From a virus, in IMG/VR virus record IMGVR_UViG_3300044302_006339, positions 1 to 30,800 of that record: 30,800 nucleotides of DNA; one strand, 5' to 3'. Position 1 is the first letter of the stretch. Each line of letters starts with the position of its first letter. The translations under genes were made by a program, and so were the position numbers. The notes under the pieces were generated by a model. The model worked only from the letters and a program-made list of their open reading frames with translations, did no database searches and was not told the origin of the DNA. Positions 1 through 8,099 of the stretch are shown in pieces.

Positions 1-1404
1 CAGATCATCGTTGATGATCGCCTGGCGGGTGATGCTGAACAGCTTGCCGTAGGTTGCCAGCTGGATCTGCTCGGCACGCTCGCCCATGGTCGCGTACTTG
101 TACTCAGCGCCTTCCTGGACCTTATCCAAGGTGGGAAATGCGTTGAGGTCAACGCGAGAGGCAACCTTGAAATCCCCCAGCTGACCGGTGCGGGTCCACT
201 GCTGGAACGTCTCGTTGCTTTCCTCGGCGCCGCGCAGCATGGCTTTTTCAGCCGTGTTGGCGAGCAGCTTGCTGAAATCGCCAGAGCTGTGAGTGAACGC
301 GGCCGCTACAATATCCATCTTGCTCATGCCGCCAGTGGATACGGCGCGGGCTTCCAGGCAGGACTCAGCCATACCGAGCAGTGTCTTGCCACGATAAGCG
401 TTCTCGCCAACCTCTTCAGACTTCTTGAAGCCGGCACGCATGGCAACCACATCAGCCATAGCGTTGACTTTGGCTTGGTTACCTTCGTCGGCAACGAACA
501 CGGAGCCGGAAGGCTTGTGGTCTTTGCCGAGTTCGGCCAATAGTTTGGCGCGGGCATCCTCAACCCCGCACTCAACATCGGCGATGCACTCGTTGCGCAG
601 TTCGATATGCTTCTCGAAGCCCTCGAATGTTGCGTTGATGTCGGTCACACGCTGCTTTTGCTTGGCTACAAATTCTGCCGAAACGCGGGCCTCGATGTCT
701 TTCTGGTCAACCGGCTGATCGGTTGCTTGATTTTCTTTAGGCATGGTGATTTCCTCTTCATGCTTTGCGACGGGATTGTCAGCAACCGCTGACGGTTCGG
801 TTTTCAGTTGGGTGGGTGTATTCTGGAATTGGGCCAACTGCTCAAACTTCGCGCAGGCGGCCATCGCTACCTCTTCTTCCATCTCGTCCGCGAAACCCAT
901 CTCTACGGCATCTGCACCAGTGAGCCAGGTTTCGGCGTCCATCATTGAGCTGAGCTCTTCGTCGGTCATTGCCGAACGCCCGTAGGCGGTCAACAGCGTT
1001 CGCTTGATGGTGTCGAGAAGATCCGCGTCCTTTCGCAGTTCCTCGGCGTTTCCGATTGATACCGTCCAGGGGTTGTGGATCATCATCAGCGCGTTTTCCG
1101 GCATGACGATATGGTCGGCAGCCATGGCGATAACTGAGGCCATGGATGCCGCCAGCCCATCGATGTGCGCGGTTACCTTTGCCTTGTGCTGTTTCAGCTG
1201 ATTAAAAATGGCATTGCCATCAAAGACGGAGCCACCTGGGGAGTTGATGCGCAGCGTGATCTCGCTAACTGCACCCAGTTCTTTTAGATCGCTGGCGAAC
1301 TCCTTGGCGGAAATCCCCCAGGCACCGATTTCTTCATAGATCAGGACTTCGGCAGCGCCTCCGCCCATCGCTTTCATTGCATACCAGCTTCTCGGCTTAG
1401 GCAT
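1..1404 (-). CDS. ClpP-like prohead protease / major capsid fusion (partial)
   Basis: The gene is open from the ATG at 1404 to the left edge (468 codons, no stop seen), so its 3' end is missing. Residues 1-185 look like a ClpP-type head maturation protease: INSPGGSVFDG near 53-63, nucleophile Ser87 in GLAASMAS, and His110 in MIHNPW. Residues 185-230 are a charged linker. The part after about 230 resembles a Mu/lambda-type scaffold and capsid region and ends in TRQAIINDDL, typical of major capsid proteins of this class. The protease would process the scaffold inside the procapsid. The start overlaps the portal stop by 8 bases (ATGCCTAA). An internal ATG at 744, preceded by AGAGGAAAT, could give a separate capsid or scaffold product. 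The fusion is known in other phages; the internal start is my inference. Confidence 0.87.
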   Translation of the reverse strand, partial: MPKPRSWYAMKAMGGGAAEVLIYEEIGAWGISAKEFASDLKELGAVSEITLRINSPGGSVFDGNAIFNQLKQHKAKVTAHIDGLAASMASVIAMAADHIVMPENALMMIHNPWTVSIGNAEELRKDADLLDTIKRTLLTAYGRSAMTDEELSSMMDAETWLTGADAVEMGFADEMEEEVAMAACAKFEQLAQFQNTPTQLKTEPSAVADNPVAKHEEEITMPKENQATDQPVDQKDIEARVSAEFVAKQKQRVTDINATFEGFEKHIELRNECIADVECGVEDARAKLLAELGKDHKPSGSVFVADEGNQAKVNAMADVVAMRAGFKKSEEVGENAYRGKTLLGMAESCLEARAVSTGGMSKMDIVAAAFTHSSGDFSKLLANTAEKAMLRGAEESNETFQQWTRTGQLGDFKVASRVDLNAFPTLDKVQEGAEYKYATMGERAEQIQLATYGKLFSITRQAIINDDL

Positions 1405-2878
1405 CGTTACCTTCCTCCTGAAACGAAGAAGCCCGCTCAGTGGCGGGCTCCGGTTCGATTTGAATGTTTCGATCTCGCAACTTCGTTTGCCATTGCTCAA
1501 TCTGATCCAGCACCTCGTCAGGGTTGTCTCCCCGGCTGCGGATGATCTTTTGTGGGCTGGTAATTCTCAGGCGCAAGTTGGCCTCATGGCCTTCCGCCTC
1601 TTTCTTCGGATCAATCCACGGCATGGCTGGCGTGAGATAGTCCACGTCGAACAGAGTTTCCCGGTCGACCTTTGGCGAAACACGGACTTTCCCGCTCATG
1701 ACCGCTATGCGAACAAAGCGGCGAACGACCGGCGCCACGAAGTCATCAATGAAGTCGATCGATAGAGATCCATAATTTACCCACTGCTCAACCAGTTCCT
1801 GACGCTGCGCCGAGTAGGTGCCGTCGTAGTTCTTGCTGATGGTCGAGTATCCAGAACTTGAGCCGCTGGCAATGGCCTTCAGCATTGAGTCGCGAAAGGG
1901 CTGCAGCAGTGCGCTTGGCCTATTGCTTTGCAGCGTGCCCACATCTTCACCAGGCGCCAGGTTGTCAAATACGACACCCGGCGCGAACTCGAAGGTGCGC
2001 TCTTCGTCATCACTCTCTTGGTCAACGCCGTACATATCCGGCGTTCCTTTCTTTACGTAGGCCGCCATCGCCGCACTGATCCGGGCCGCGACTCGCTCGG
2101 CTTCCTCATAATCTTTCAAGTCGTTCAGCCGATTCATGACCGCTGCAAAGATCGATACGCCCCGGTTCTGCCGAATGCGGTCTGTCATCTTCAGGTGATC
2201 GATATCCTCGGCAGCGATCCGGCGATACTTCATCCTGAAACCCAAGGCTTCGCCCGGGTGCTGATCATAGATATAAGTGAATCGCGGCTGGCCCCACTGG
2301 TTGCGCTCAACTCCCTGGATGATGCCTTTGCTCAGGTCGTTAATGTCTGCAATGTGATCAGCCTCAAGCAGCTCCAGCGAATAGGGCACGATGGTGTTAT
2401 GTCTGAGCAGCGGAACGCTGCCCATCAGAGACTTTGACAGCACTTCTCCATCGCGGAACCATGCTCTGGCCATCATCCTCTGAGTCTTGGCCCAGCTGAA
2501 TTCTCCGGTGGTTTCCGGGTGGCGACCCCACTCTGTGAAATACCAGTTCAGGGCGTCGGCCAGCTCTTTGTTTACGGTGCCATCAAGGTTCTTCGGCTGA
2601 AACTCAACTCCGATGCCTTTGGCTCCAACGACATTATTCACGAGGCAAGTCAGGATGCCCCGTGCAAGATCGTGATTCTGCTCAAGGTGTCGAGCCTGAC
2701 CTCTCAGCGTTTCCGCCGCGCCGTCTGTCAAGCTGTTGCCTGAACGGTTGTCCTTCGGGTTCCGCCGGGTCCGACTGGGCCGAGCGGCCTCATAATGCGC
2801 CAGGATCTGGCGAGCCTGGGCCCGCTTCAGCGCCATGGCCGGAGAGAAGGGGCGAATGATCGCGTCAATCAAATTCAT
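1397..2878 (-). CDS. Phage portal protein, lambda gpB family
   Basis: This 493-residue protein would form the dodecameric portal at the unique procapsid vertex, through which terminase pumps DNA. The N-terminal region (residues 40-100) has the family pattern of Arg/Asn-rich helices followed by NNVVGAKGIGVEF. The middle holds the acidic and aromatic core with YSLELLEADHI and an RGVSIFAAVMNRL segment typical of lambda-type portals. Lambda gpB is slightly longer (533 residues). It lies between the gpW-like connector gene and the protease-capsid gene, the usual order. Its first codons overlap the end of the gpW gene by 4 bases. Confidence 0.93.
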   Translation of the reverse strand: MNLIDAIIRPFSPAMALKRAQARQILAHYEAARPSRTRRNPKDNRSGNSLTDGAAETLRGQARHLEQNHDLARGILTCLVNNVVGAKGIGVEFQPKNLDGTVNKELADALNWYFTEWGRHPETTGEFSWAKTQRMMARAWFRDGEVLSKSLMGSVPLLRHNTIVPYSLELLEADHIADINDLSKGIIQGVERNQWGQPRFTYIYDQHPGEALGFRMKYRRIAAEDIDHLKMTDRIRQNRGVSIFAAVMNRLNDLKDYEEAERVAARISAAMAAYVKKGTPDMYGVDQESDDEERTFEFAPGVVFDNLAPGEDVGTLQSNRPSALLQPFRDSMLKAIASGSSSGYSTISKNYDGTYSAQRQELVEQWVNYGSLSIDFIDDFVAPVVRRFVRIAVMSGKVRVSPKVDRETLFDVDYLTPAMPWIDPKKEAEGHEANLRLRITSPQKIIRSRGDNPDEVLDQIEQWQTKLRDRNIQIEPEPATERASSFQEEGNDA

Positions 2879-3084
2879 TTGAACGTCGCCAGTGAGTGAG
2901 TGCGTCGACCTTTGGCCGCCTGCTCTTCTGCGAATACCCGGCGCTCCAGGCGCTCGCGCTCTTTGCGAATATCAGCCAGGTCAGCACCTGTCCAGGTGCG
3001 GCCGCCGAACTCATAGGATTGGCCCTTGAGGATTCGCTTTTCTGCCTCGACATAAAGCGGCAGCAGCTCGCTCGCTGTACTCAT
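2875..3084 (-). CDS. gpW-like head-tail joining protein
   Basis: A 69-residue protein close in size to lambda gpW (68). It is predicted to sit under the portal and help stabilise packaged DNA and attach the tail. The pattern YVEAEKRILKGQSYEFGGRTW followed by a helix rich in Arg and Glu matches gpW: an N-terminal helix, a two-strand hairpin and a second helix. The ATG at 3084 overlaps the terminase stop as ATGA and has AGGGGG six bases upstream. The alternative ATG at 3090 lies too close to that ribosome site. Family proteins are sometimes mislabelled as primosomal protein. Confidence 0.82.
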   Translation of the reverse strand: MSTASELLPLYVEAEKRILKGQSYEFGGRTWTGADLADIRKERERLERRVFAEEQAAKGRRTHSLATFK

Positions 3085-5000
3085 AACCATCCCCCTGCGG
3101 GCTTGTGAACTTTGCCGGCCTTCCGCTTTTTGGTCGCCGGCGCTTCTGTTGGGTCTCCGTCTTTCCGGTACCGACTTAGATTGATCCCGAAGTGCTGCTG
3201 GAGAAGCCGGATTGCGGCGAGGTTGTAGACGGCTGTATCAAAAGGCTCGTTACGCCTGCCGCCAGCATCCCACTCAATCTGTTTGCGGCCCTTTCGATAA
3301 ACTATCTTTCGGCGCTCGTTGGTCAGTTGCTGGAAATAGGTTTCGTCAAACTCATCGGATACAGGCCAGTGCATGTAGCCTTCGCCAGGATTCATGATGC
3401 GGAAACGGCTAGTGATTATTTCCTTGGCGGTATCCGTTCCGATCATGGTTAGGTAGACGCCCTTTTCATTGCGCTTCCTGGGAAATGCCACAACCGGTTT
3501 TCCAGATTGGCTGTGCCCCTTTATCGGGATGAACTTCCGGATGCCGTATTTCTTGCTGAACTTGTAAACCTCGTCAGTGAAGTGGCCGCCCGAGTCAATC
3601 AGGGTGAGCTTCACGTCGTGAATCGCGCCACTTACGCTTGTGAATTGACGGGTTAAGCGCTTATGGAGCAGATCCCATATCTCAGACCGGGAAAGATCGC
3701 CGTATAGGCGCTCATAACTAATGTCGTAACTTTCCTCTCCGTTCACCCAGGCTTTCACCTCGATCTCAAGGCGGTCATCCTGGGTGTCAACCGCGGCTGT
3801 GAGAATGCACGAATCAACAGGCACCTCGGCCTGGTAATGCTCGCGTCTCGCGAACAGGCTTTCTGGGTCTACCTTCTCGCCTTCGGTGTCGTCCCAAGCT
3901 TCGCCCAGCGTGGTGTTGATAAACGTCTTGAGCTTGCTGGGGTCGTTCTTGGCCTTCAGGAAGTCGGTAACGATCCGGCGCCAGGTGGTGAATGGGCTGT
4001 AAGCTGTCCACACATGGAAGCCGACAGACTCCGGGGCCTCCCGTCGAGTTCCGTCGGCATCGAAGTAGCTAATGCCATCCTTTGTCCATATCCCGGTGGT
4101 CTCGCAACGCCAGACAATGTTTTCGTGCTGAGCCTGGTAGTCTCCCTGGCTGCCGAGGGTCGCGCAGTGTTCACAGAGATACTGAACCGACTTTGGGTTG
4201 TCGTCGTCCCACTTGAATCCAAAATGGGCCTCTTTGCCTCCCCACTTCAAGACCTGTTCTTCGAGGCAGTGCGGGCACGGAATGTGCGCCTTCAGCATGC
4301 ACTCAGCTTCGGAGGCCGCCTTTGTGATCTGGCAGGTGTCCAGAACCTTTGGAGTTGATCCTCGGACTGACTTTGGAAATACAGAGCCCTCAATCCGCTT
4401 GTCACCCAAAAACGTCGGAGAGCCTTCCTTCTCAACGTCCTGATCAAATGCCGCCAGCTCGTCGTAAGCAACCACGTCAACGGACTTTTCGCGATAGTTC
4501 TTGGCCGCTGTGCCACCAAGGCACCAGAGTTGTTTGCCGTTACTGAATCGCTTCGTGTCCAGGGTGTTGTCGCGGTGCTTCTTCCCAATCCAGGGCGCCA
4601 GAGCTTTGACCACCGGAACATCCCGGATCATGGTTTCAACGCTCGACTTCATGAAGCTTGAGGCCGCGCCATCGGTTGGCTGGAACAGCAGTAAGTTTCT
4701 GGTCTTGTGCTCAGTGAAATAACCGAGCGCAGCTCGGATCATCTGCGAATAGCCAACCCGGGCCGACTTGACGATGTTCACATAAACGATGTCGTCATGG
4801 CCGATGGCATTCATCATCGCTATCTGGAATGGCAGCGTCTGCCAACGGCCTTCGATGTAGCTGGATTCTGACGAGAGATAAAAGTTCTCATCCGCCCACT
4901 CCACGAGAGTCATGGGCTCCGGGCGAGCAAAAGCTTTCAACCCAACTCGAACAGCTCGCTTCAGATTCTCAAGCTGCGTCGAGTTCAGTGAGGTAGTCAT
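3081..5000 (-). CDS. Terminase large subunit, lambda gpA family
   Basis: This 639-residue packaging motor and endonuclease cuts concatemers at cos and drives DNA into the procapsid. The ATPase has the deviant Walker A KSARVGYSQ at residues 78-86, as in lambda gpA, and Walker B VVAYDELAAFD at 176-186. Two Cys pairs (CPHC 242-245, CEHC 276-279) suggest a zinc site. The C-terminal nuclease region has acidic residues in TAAVDTQDD (Asp405) and LIDSGGHFTDEVY (Asp469). Length matches gpA (641). The start overlaps the small subunit gene by 32 bases, also as in lambda-type phages. No frameshift is seen. Confidence 0.96.
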   Translation of the reverse strand: MTTSLNSTQLENLKRAVRVGLKAFARPEPMTLVEWADENFYLSSESSYIEGRWQTLPFQIAMMNAIGHDDIVYVNIVKSARVGYSQMIRAALGYFTEHKTRNLLLFQPTDGAASSFMKSSVETMIRDVPVVKALAPWIGKKHRDNTLDTKRFSNGKQLWCLGGTAAKNYREKSVDVVAYDELAAFDQDVEKEGSPTFLGDKRIEGSVFPKSVRGSTPKVLDTCQITKAASEAECMLKAHIPCPHCLEEQVLKWGGKEAHFGFKWDDDNPKSVQYLCEHCATLGSQGDYQAQHENIVWRCETTGIWTKDGISYFDADGTRREAPESVGFHVWTAYSPFTTWRRIVTDFLKAKNDPSKLKTFINTTLGEAWDDTEGEKVDPESLFARREHYQAEVPVDSCILTAAVDTQDDRLEIEVKAWVNGEESYDISYERLYGDLSRSEIWDLLHKRLTRQFTSVSGAIHDVKLTLIDSGGHFTDEVYKFSKKYGIRKFIPIKGHSQSGKPVVAFPRKRNEKGVYLTMIGTDTAKEIITSRFRIMNPGEGYMHWPVSDEFDETYFQQLTNERRKIVYRKGRKQIEWDAGGRRNEPFDTAVYNLAAIRLLQQHFGINLSRYRKDGDPTEAPATKKRKAGKVHKPAGGWL

Positions 5001-5502
5001 CGAGGGCGTTATCCAAGGATTCGCTAGTTCTGGCTATCGCGTTTTGTGCTTTTACGCAATGGCGCTTGATAGATTCGATCACCTGGTTTTCGAGTTCCGG
5101 ATGCCGGCGCTTAATGTTGAGTGGAAGGCTATCAAGTTCTCCAGATGCCTCGCCGGCAATCTTGGAAAGCACCAGTGTGATGATTTCAATCGGAGCCGTT
5201 TTGCCCTCTGCAATCCTGTTCTTGATTTCCTGGCCGTCGGCCTGGGCCCTAGTCAACCGCAGGCGTTCAAAGTCCATTGTGCCGGGTTCGTAATCAAGGT
5301 CTTCAGGTTGCTGTATTGCGATCTGGTGATTCAGGCGATTATCCAGAACGGATCGCACGTCGAAATACTTCTCTCGGCCGATGCTGGCTACCGGCTGTAC
5401 CCCCCATTTATCAAAGGCAGTCGTGGAAATGCCGAGGCTCTTTGCCATCTGCGATTTGTTGAGCCAGTGAGGCTCTTTCTTGGCCCTCTTTGACTCTGCC
5501 AT
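4969..5502 (-). CDS. Terminase small subunit, Nu1-like
   Basis: This 177-residue protein is the DNA-recognition subunit of terminase, expected to bind cosB-type sites next to cos. Residues 13-55 form a winged helix-turn-helix of the Nu1 type (LNKSQMAKSLGISTTAFDKW, then GREKYFDVRSVLDNR). The rest is helical and would mediate assembly with the large subunit. It is the first gene after the cos site, exactly as nu1 is in lambda. No strong Shine-Dalgarno sequence precedes the ATG at 5502, so its level may depend on the late transcript and local structure. Confidence 0.88.
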   Translation of the reverse strand: MAESKRAKKEPHWLNKSQMAKSLGISTTAFDKWGVQPVASIGREKYFDVRSVLDNRLNHQIAIQQPEDLDYEPGTMDFERLRLTRAQADGQEIKNRIAEGKTAPIEIITLVLSKIAGEASGELDSLPLNIKRRHPELENQVIESIKRHCVKAQNAIARTSESLDNALDDYLTELDAA

Positions 5503-5522
5503 CTAAACAACAACCCGGCTCA

Positions 5523-5564
5523 GAAAATTCTCGTATGTAGTGAAAACCCGCGCCTCCACGCACC
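5523..5564 (-). other. cos: cos packaging site (cosN region)
   Basis: Read on the minus strand, 5552 down to 5523 begins CGCGGGTTTTC and continues with a pattern closely matching the lambda left end just inside the cohesive end. I count 25 of 30 identical positions against the lambda sequence as I remember it. The twelve bases before it (5564-5553, GGTGCGTGGAGG on the minus strand) occupy the place of the lambda 12-base overhang. The site lies 21 bases before the Nu1-like gene, as expected. The exact nick positions and overhang length are not determined by sequence alone. Confidence 0.8.
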
Positions 5565-5619
5565 CACCAGCCGGCCCCGGTTCAGGAGTACCTTTTGTGT
5601 GCGCGATTCTGGTGCGGGC

Positions 5620-5919
5620 CTAGTCAAAGCGCTGCCCTACCTTCGCGTAGACACCGGCCATTGATCCGCCTGATCCAGTCGTGACAGCTCGCAGCGTTTG
5701 GTTGCGGTAGCCCTGGTAAACCTTTGCGTCGTCAGCAGTGAATGCTGCACCGGGAATGTCAGACCACGAACCATCGTTGGCTCGCTCTTGAAGCTTGACT
5801 GACTGACTATCCCAGGTGGACGCAGTAACCTTGATGAACAGGTTGTCAGCGGCCAGGGTAATTGCGTTGCCCGTAGCTCCCGCCCCTGCGTTGGAAAGGA
5901 GCTCAATTTGATTGCTCAT
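5620..5919 (-). CDS. Small beta-rich virion-associated protein, unknown
   Basis: A 99-residue protein without recognised family. It reads as alternating beta strands (ADNLFIKVTASTWDSQSVKLQ, then GYRNQTLRAVTTGSGG), with no signal peptide or membrane segment. Its ATG overlaps the stop of the upstream 727-residue gene as ATGA, so the two are translated together. It is the last gene before cos, at the far right end of the packaged genome. A role as a small structural or decoration protein is inference from position and composition only. Confidence 0.72.
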   Translation of the reverse strand: MSNQIELLSNAGAGATGNAITLAADNLFIKVTASTWDSQSVKLQERANDGSWSDIPGAAFTADDAKVYQGYRNQTLRAVTTGSGGSMAGVYAKVGQRFD

Positions 5920-8099
5920 AGTACGTCCTCAAAGATGGGGGATAGGATTGGCTTCAGTACGGGCTGGAGAATGCTGTTTCCGCCTGACACCTCATCTACA
6001 ACTCTCAGCGTCGCCGTAGCCTCAACCGCATCATTCCCCGCCGCATCCTGCCCGTTCAGGGTCATGGGGTAGGTATCGAGCGCCAGTTCTGGAAGCTGCT
6101 GGCTCCATGTACCACCGGAGGGGGTTGGGTTGTAGGTAACGCTATTGACCACCAGCGTGAGGCTTGATGCGTCTCCCGCACTGCCAGTAACCACCGGAGT
6201 GGTGTCTGTGGTGGTCAGGCTATTGATTGAGATAACAGGCGCCAGGCCATCCACAAGAACGCCGGAGGTATCGCCAACGCTGTTCAGCGTCAGTGTGGCG
6301 TTGTTGCTTGAGGCATCCTGTAGCGTTCCGTCTTCCAGTGTGAGGCTGGATACGGCAATGCCGTTATCGTCTTCGTCACCTGCCTGCACTGTGTAGGTGA
6401 ACACCAGGGCGCTTGAGCCGCTACCGGATACGTAGTCGGCCTGGCGAGACGTTCCGCCGATATCAAGATTCAGCGCCGGAGTGCCGGTGACCGTAACGGC
6501 TTCGTCCCAGTTGACGGTAAAGCTCAGGTCATCGCCAATGGCGTAAGTGCCAGCAGTTGGCACCCCCACGCTTTGGGTAACCGGCCCCGTCACATCGGGC
6601 GGCTGCTGGGTGCTGTTGTTCGTTACCGCCTGCCCGCTGAGCGTTGCCAGATCGTTTGGTGTGGCCGCCTGATCCTGGAAGCCGTCTCCGGGCTGCGTGT
6701 AGCCAATGGCCAGCGTGTCTTCGTCGGTCAGTGTGCGCGATGGCGTCAGGTTGATAATCGTGTCGTCTGAGCCATCTACCGATGCAGAGCTAACGGAGAC
6801 GCCTGCAAGGCTGATTGTCCAGCCGCCAGATCCGCCTGCGCCAACCTGCATGGATTCGGACATCTGTACGGCAATGTTATTGCCCGCCGTGGGTACAGAG
6901 GCGCTTGAGATGGTGGGGGCGGTATCGTCCGTGCCATCAACGGTCGCCGTCGCCTGAAACGTTCCGGTGGCGCCCGACTCTGGCACAAAATACTTCAGGG
7001 TTGCTGTGGAATCTCCGGCAGCAACCTCGGTGCTGTGGAGTGCAATGTCGTTGAGTTCGTCTTCCGCCGCGTCCATGGTGGCCCAATCGACGACAACCAC
7101 GCCGGAATCAAAGTCAGTTACAACGCCCCACTCTACCGGGCCATTCGTGGCGAATGCAGTATCGAAAAATGCTGAGTTCGCGTCAGGCTCACCGTGCGTG
7201 ACCAGCTCATAGGGGTAGCTGTTGGCGTAGCCAATGACCGTGCTGGCGGTCGTGCTGTCAACAGTAACGACCAGGTCCGCAGTGTCGTCGTCAGCAATCA
7301 GCGGGGCGGTGTAGCTGTAGGTTGACCCGCTGACCAGCGTCAGGGTGCCAACGTCTGTACCATTTAGTGTGGCGCTTACCGGGGCTGCGCTGTTATTCGC
7401 AAGGGTGAATTCAGCCGTATCGCCTTCGCTGGTGATATCGTCTGCGGCACTAACAGATGGCCCTGATGCAGCAGGATTGAAAACGGCCAGTGCGCCAACG
7501 GGGTCCGTCTCGCTGGAATATCTCAGCCCAAGCGTCTCCGATCCTGCCGCGCTCAACACGCCAGAAATCGCCGAGCCTTCATGCCCTGCTGTAGTTTGCG
7601 CGTGGTCAACCGTTACTGTCGTTGTTGTGGCAGATATAGTGGACGACTGGTTCAGCGTATCAGCCGGCGAGTTGGAGCCTGCGCCAGCAACTAGAACACC
7701 ACCATCAACGCCGTTAAACGTTATATCGAGGTCGAACAGGCTCACGCCAACAGCGGAATTGAAGTTATTGACGGGAGTAGCCTGATCAATTCCGCCAAGA
7801 GTGTAGACAGCCCCGGTAAATGCATCGTGGACCTGCCCGTCCCAATCAACCGCTATAACACTTGAGCCTGCGGGTATTTGCGACTCCAGTATGTAGTAAA
7901 CCCCGCCTTTGGCCGTCTCGGTGTCGCCCGTATAGGCTGCCCGAGTCATTGCAACACCACCAAAGGTTATGCCGACAATTTCACGGCTTGAGAATGCGGA
8001 TTCACCCGTGCCGGCAACAACAACCGCCCTATTGCTTCCGGCGACGGCTGTGTAGGAATCGCCCTCCTGTATTGCGAGCTTGCCAAGAATCGATGCCAT
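5916..8099 (-). CDS. Large Ig-like / SwmB-like repeat protein
   Basis: This 727-residue protein is built of beta-sandwich modules. Residues 1-210 form an N-terminal domain with ITFGGVAMTRA and GAVYTLGGIDQ. Residues 215-300 look Ig-like. Residues 393-495 (DDTAPTISSASVPTAGNN to GQAVTN) resemble bacterial SwmB-type repeats. Residues 503-617 (TGPVTQSVGVPTAGTY, WDEAVTVTGTPALNL) resemble the repeat common in large surface proteins. Residues 620-700 end with another Ig-like unit (APVISINSLTTTDTTPVVTG). There is no signal peptide, so it is probably a virion appendage or fibre component contacting the host surface. It is coupled to both neighbours (TAATG at its start, ATGA at its end). Confidence 0.8.
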   Translation of the reverse strand: MASILGKLAIQEGDSYTAVAGSNRAVVVAGTGESAFSSREIVGITFGGVAMTRAAYTGDTETAKGGVYYILESQIPAGSSVIAVDWDGQVHDAFTGAVYTLGGIDQATPVNNFNSAVGVSLFDLDITFNGVDGGVLVAGAGSNSPADTLNQSSTISATTTTVTVDHAQTTAGHEGSAISGVLSAAGSETLGLRYSSETDPVGALAVFNPAASGPSVSAADDITSEGDTAEFTLANNSAAPVSATLNGTDVGTLTLVSGSTYSYTAPLIADDDTADLVVTVDSTTASTVIGYANSYPYELVTHGEPDANSAFFDTAFATNGPVEWGVVTDFDSGVVVVDWATMDAAEDELNDIALHSTEVAAGDSTATLKYFVPESGATGTFQATATVDGTDDTAPTISSASVPTAGNNIAVQMSESMQVGAGGSGGWTISLAGVSVSSASVDGSDDTIINLTPSRTLTDEDTLAIGYTQPGDGFQDQAATPNDLATLSGQAVTNNSTQQPPDVTGPVTQSVGVPTAGTYAIGDDLSFTVNWDEAVTVTGTPALNLDIGGTSRQADYVSGSGSSALVFTYTVQAGDEDDNGIAVSSLTLEDGTLQDASSNNATLTLNSVGDTSGVLVDGLAPVISINSLTTTDTTPVVTGSAGDASSLTLVVNSVTYNPTPSGGTWSQQLPELALDTYPMTLNGQDAAGNDAVEATATLRVVDEVSGGNSILQPVLKPILSPIFEDVL

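Noticed and set aside
1429-1448. Hairpin AGCCCGC / GCGGGCT near the end of the portal gene
   Set aside because: No T-run follows on either strand and it lies within coding sequence; a functional terminator here would silence the essential capsid gene.
3837-4358. 173-codon plus-strand frame opposite the terminase gene
   Set aside because: A shadow of the conserved terminase reading frame on the other strand, with no ribosome site or family similarity.
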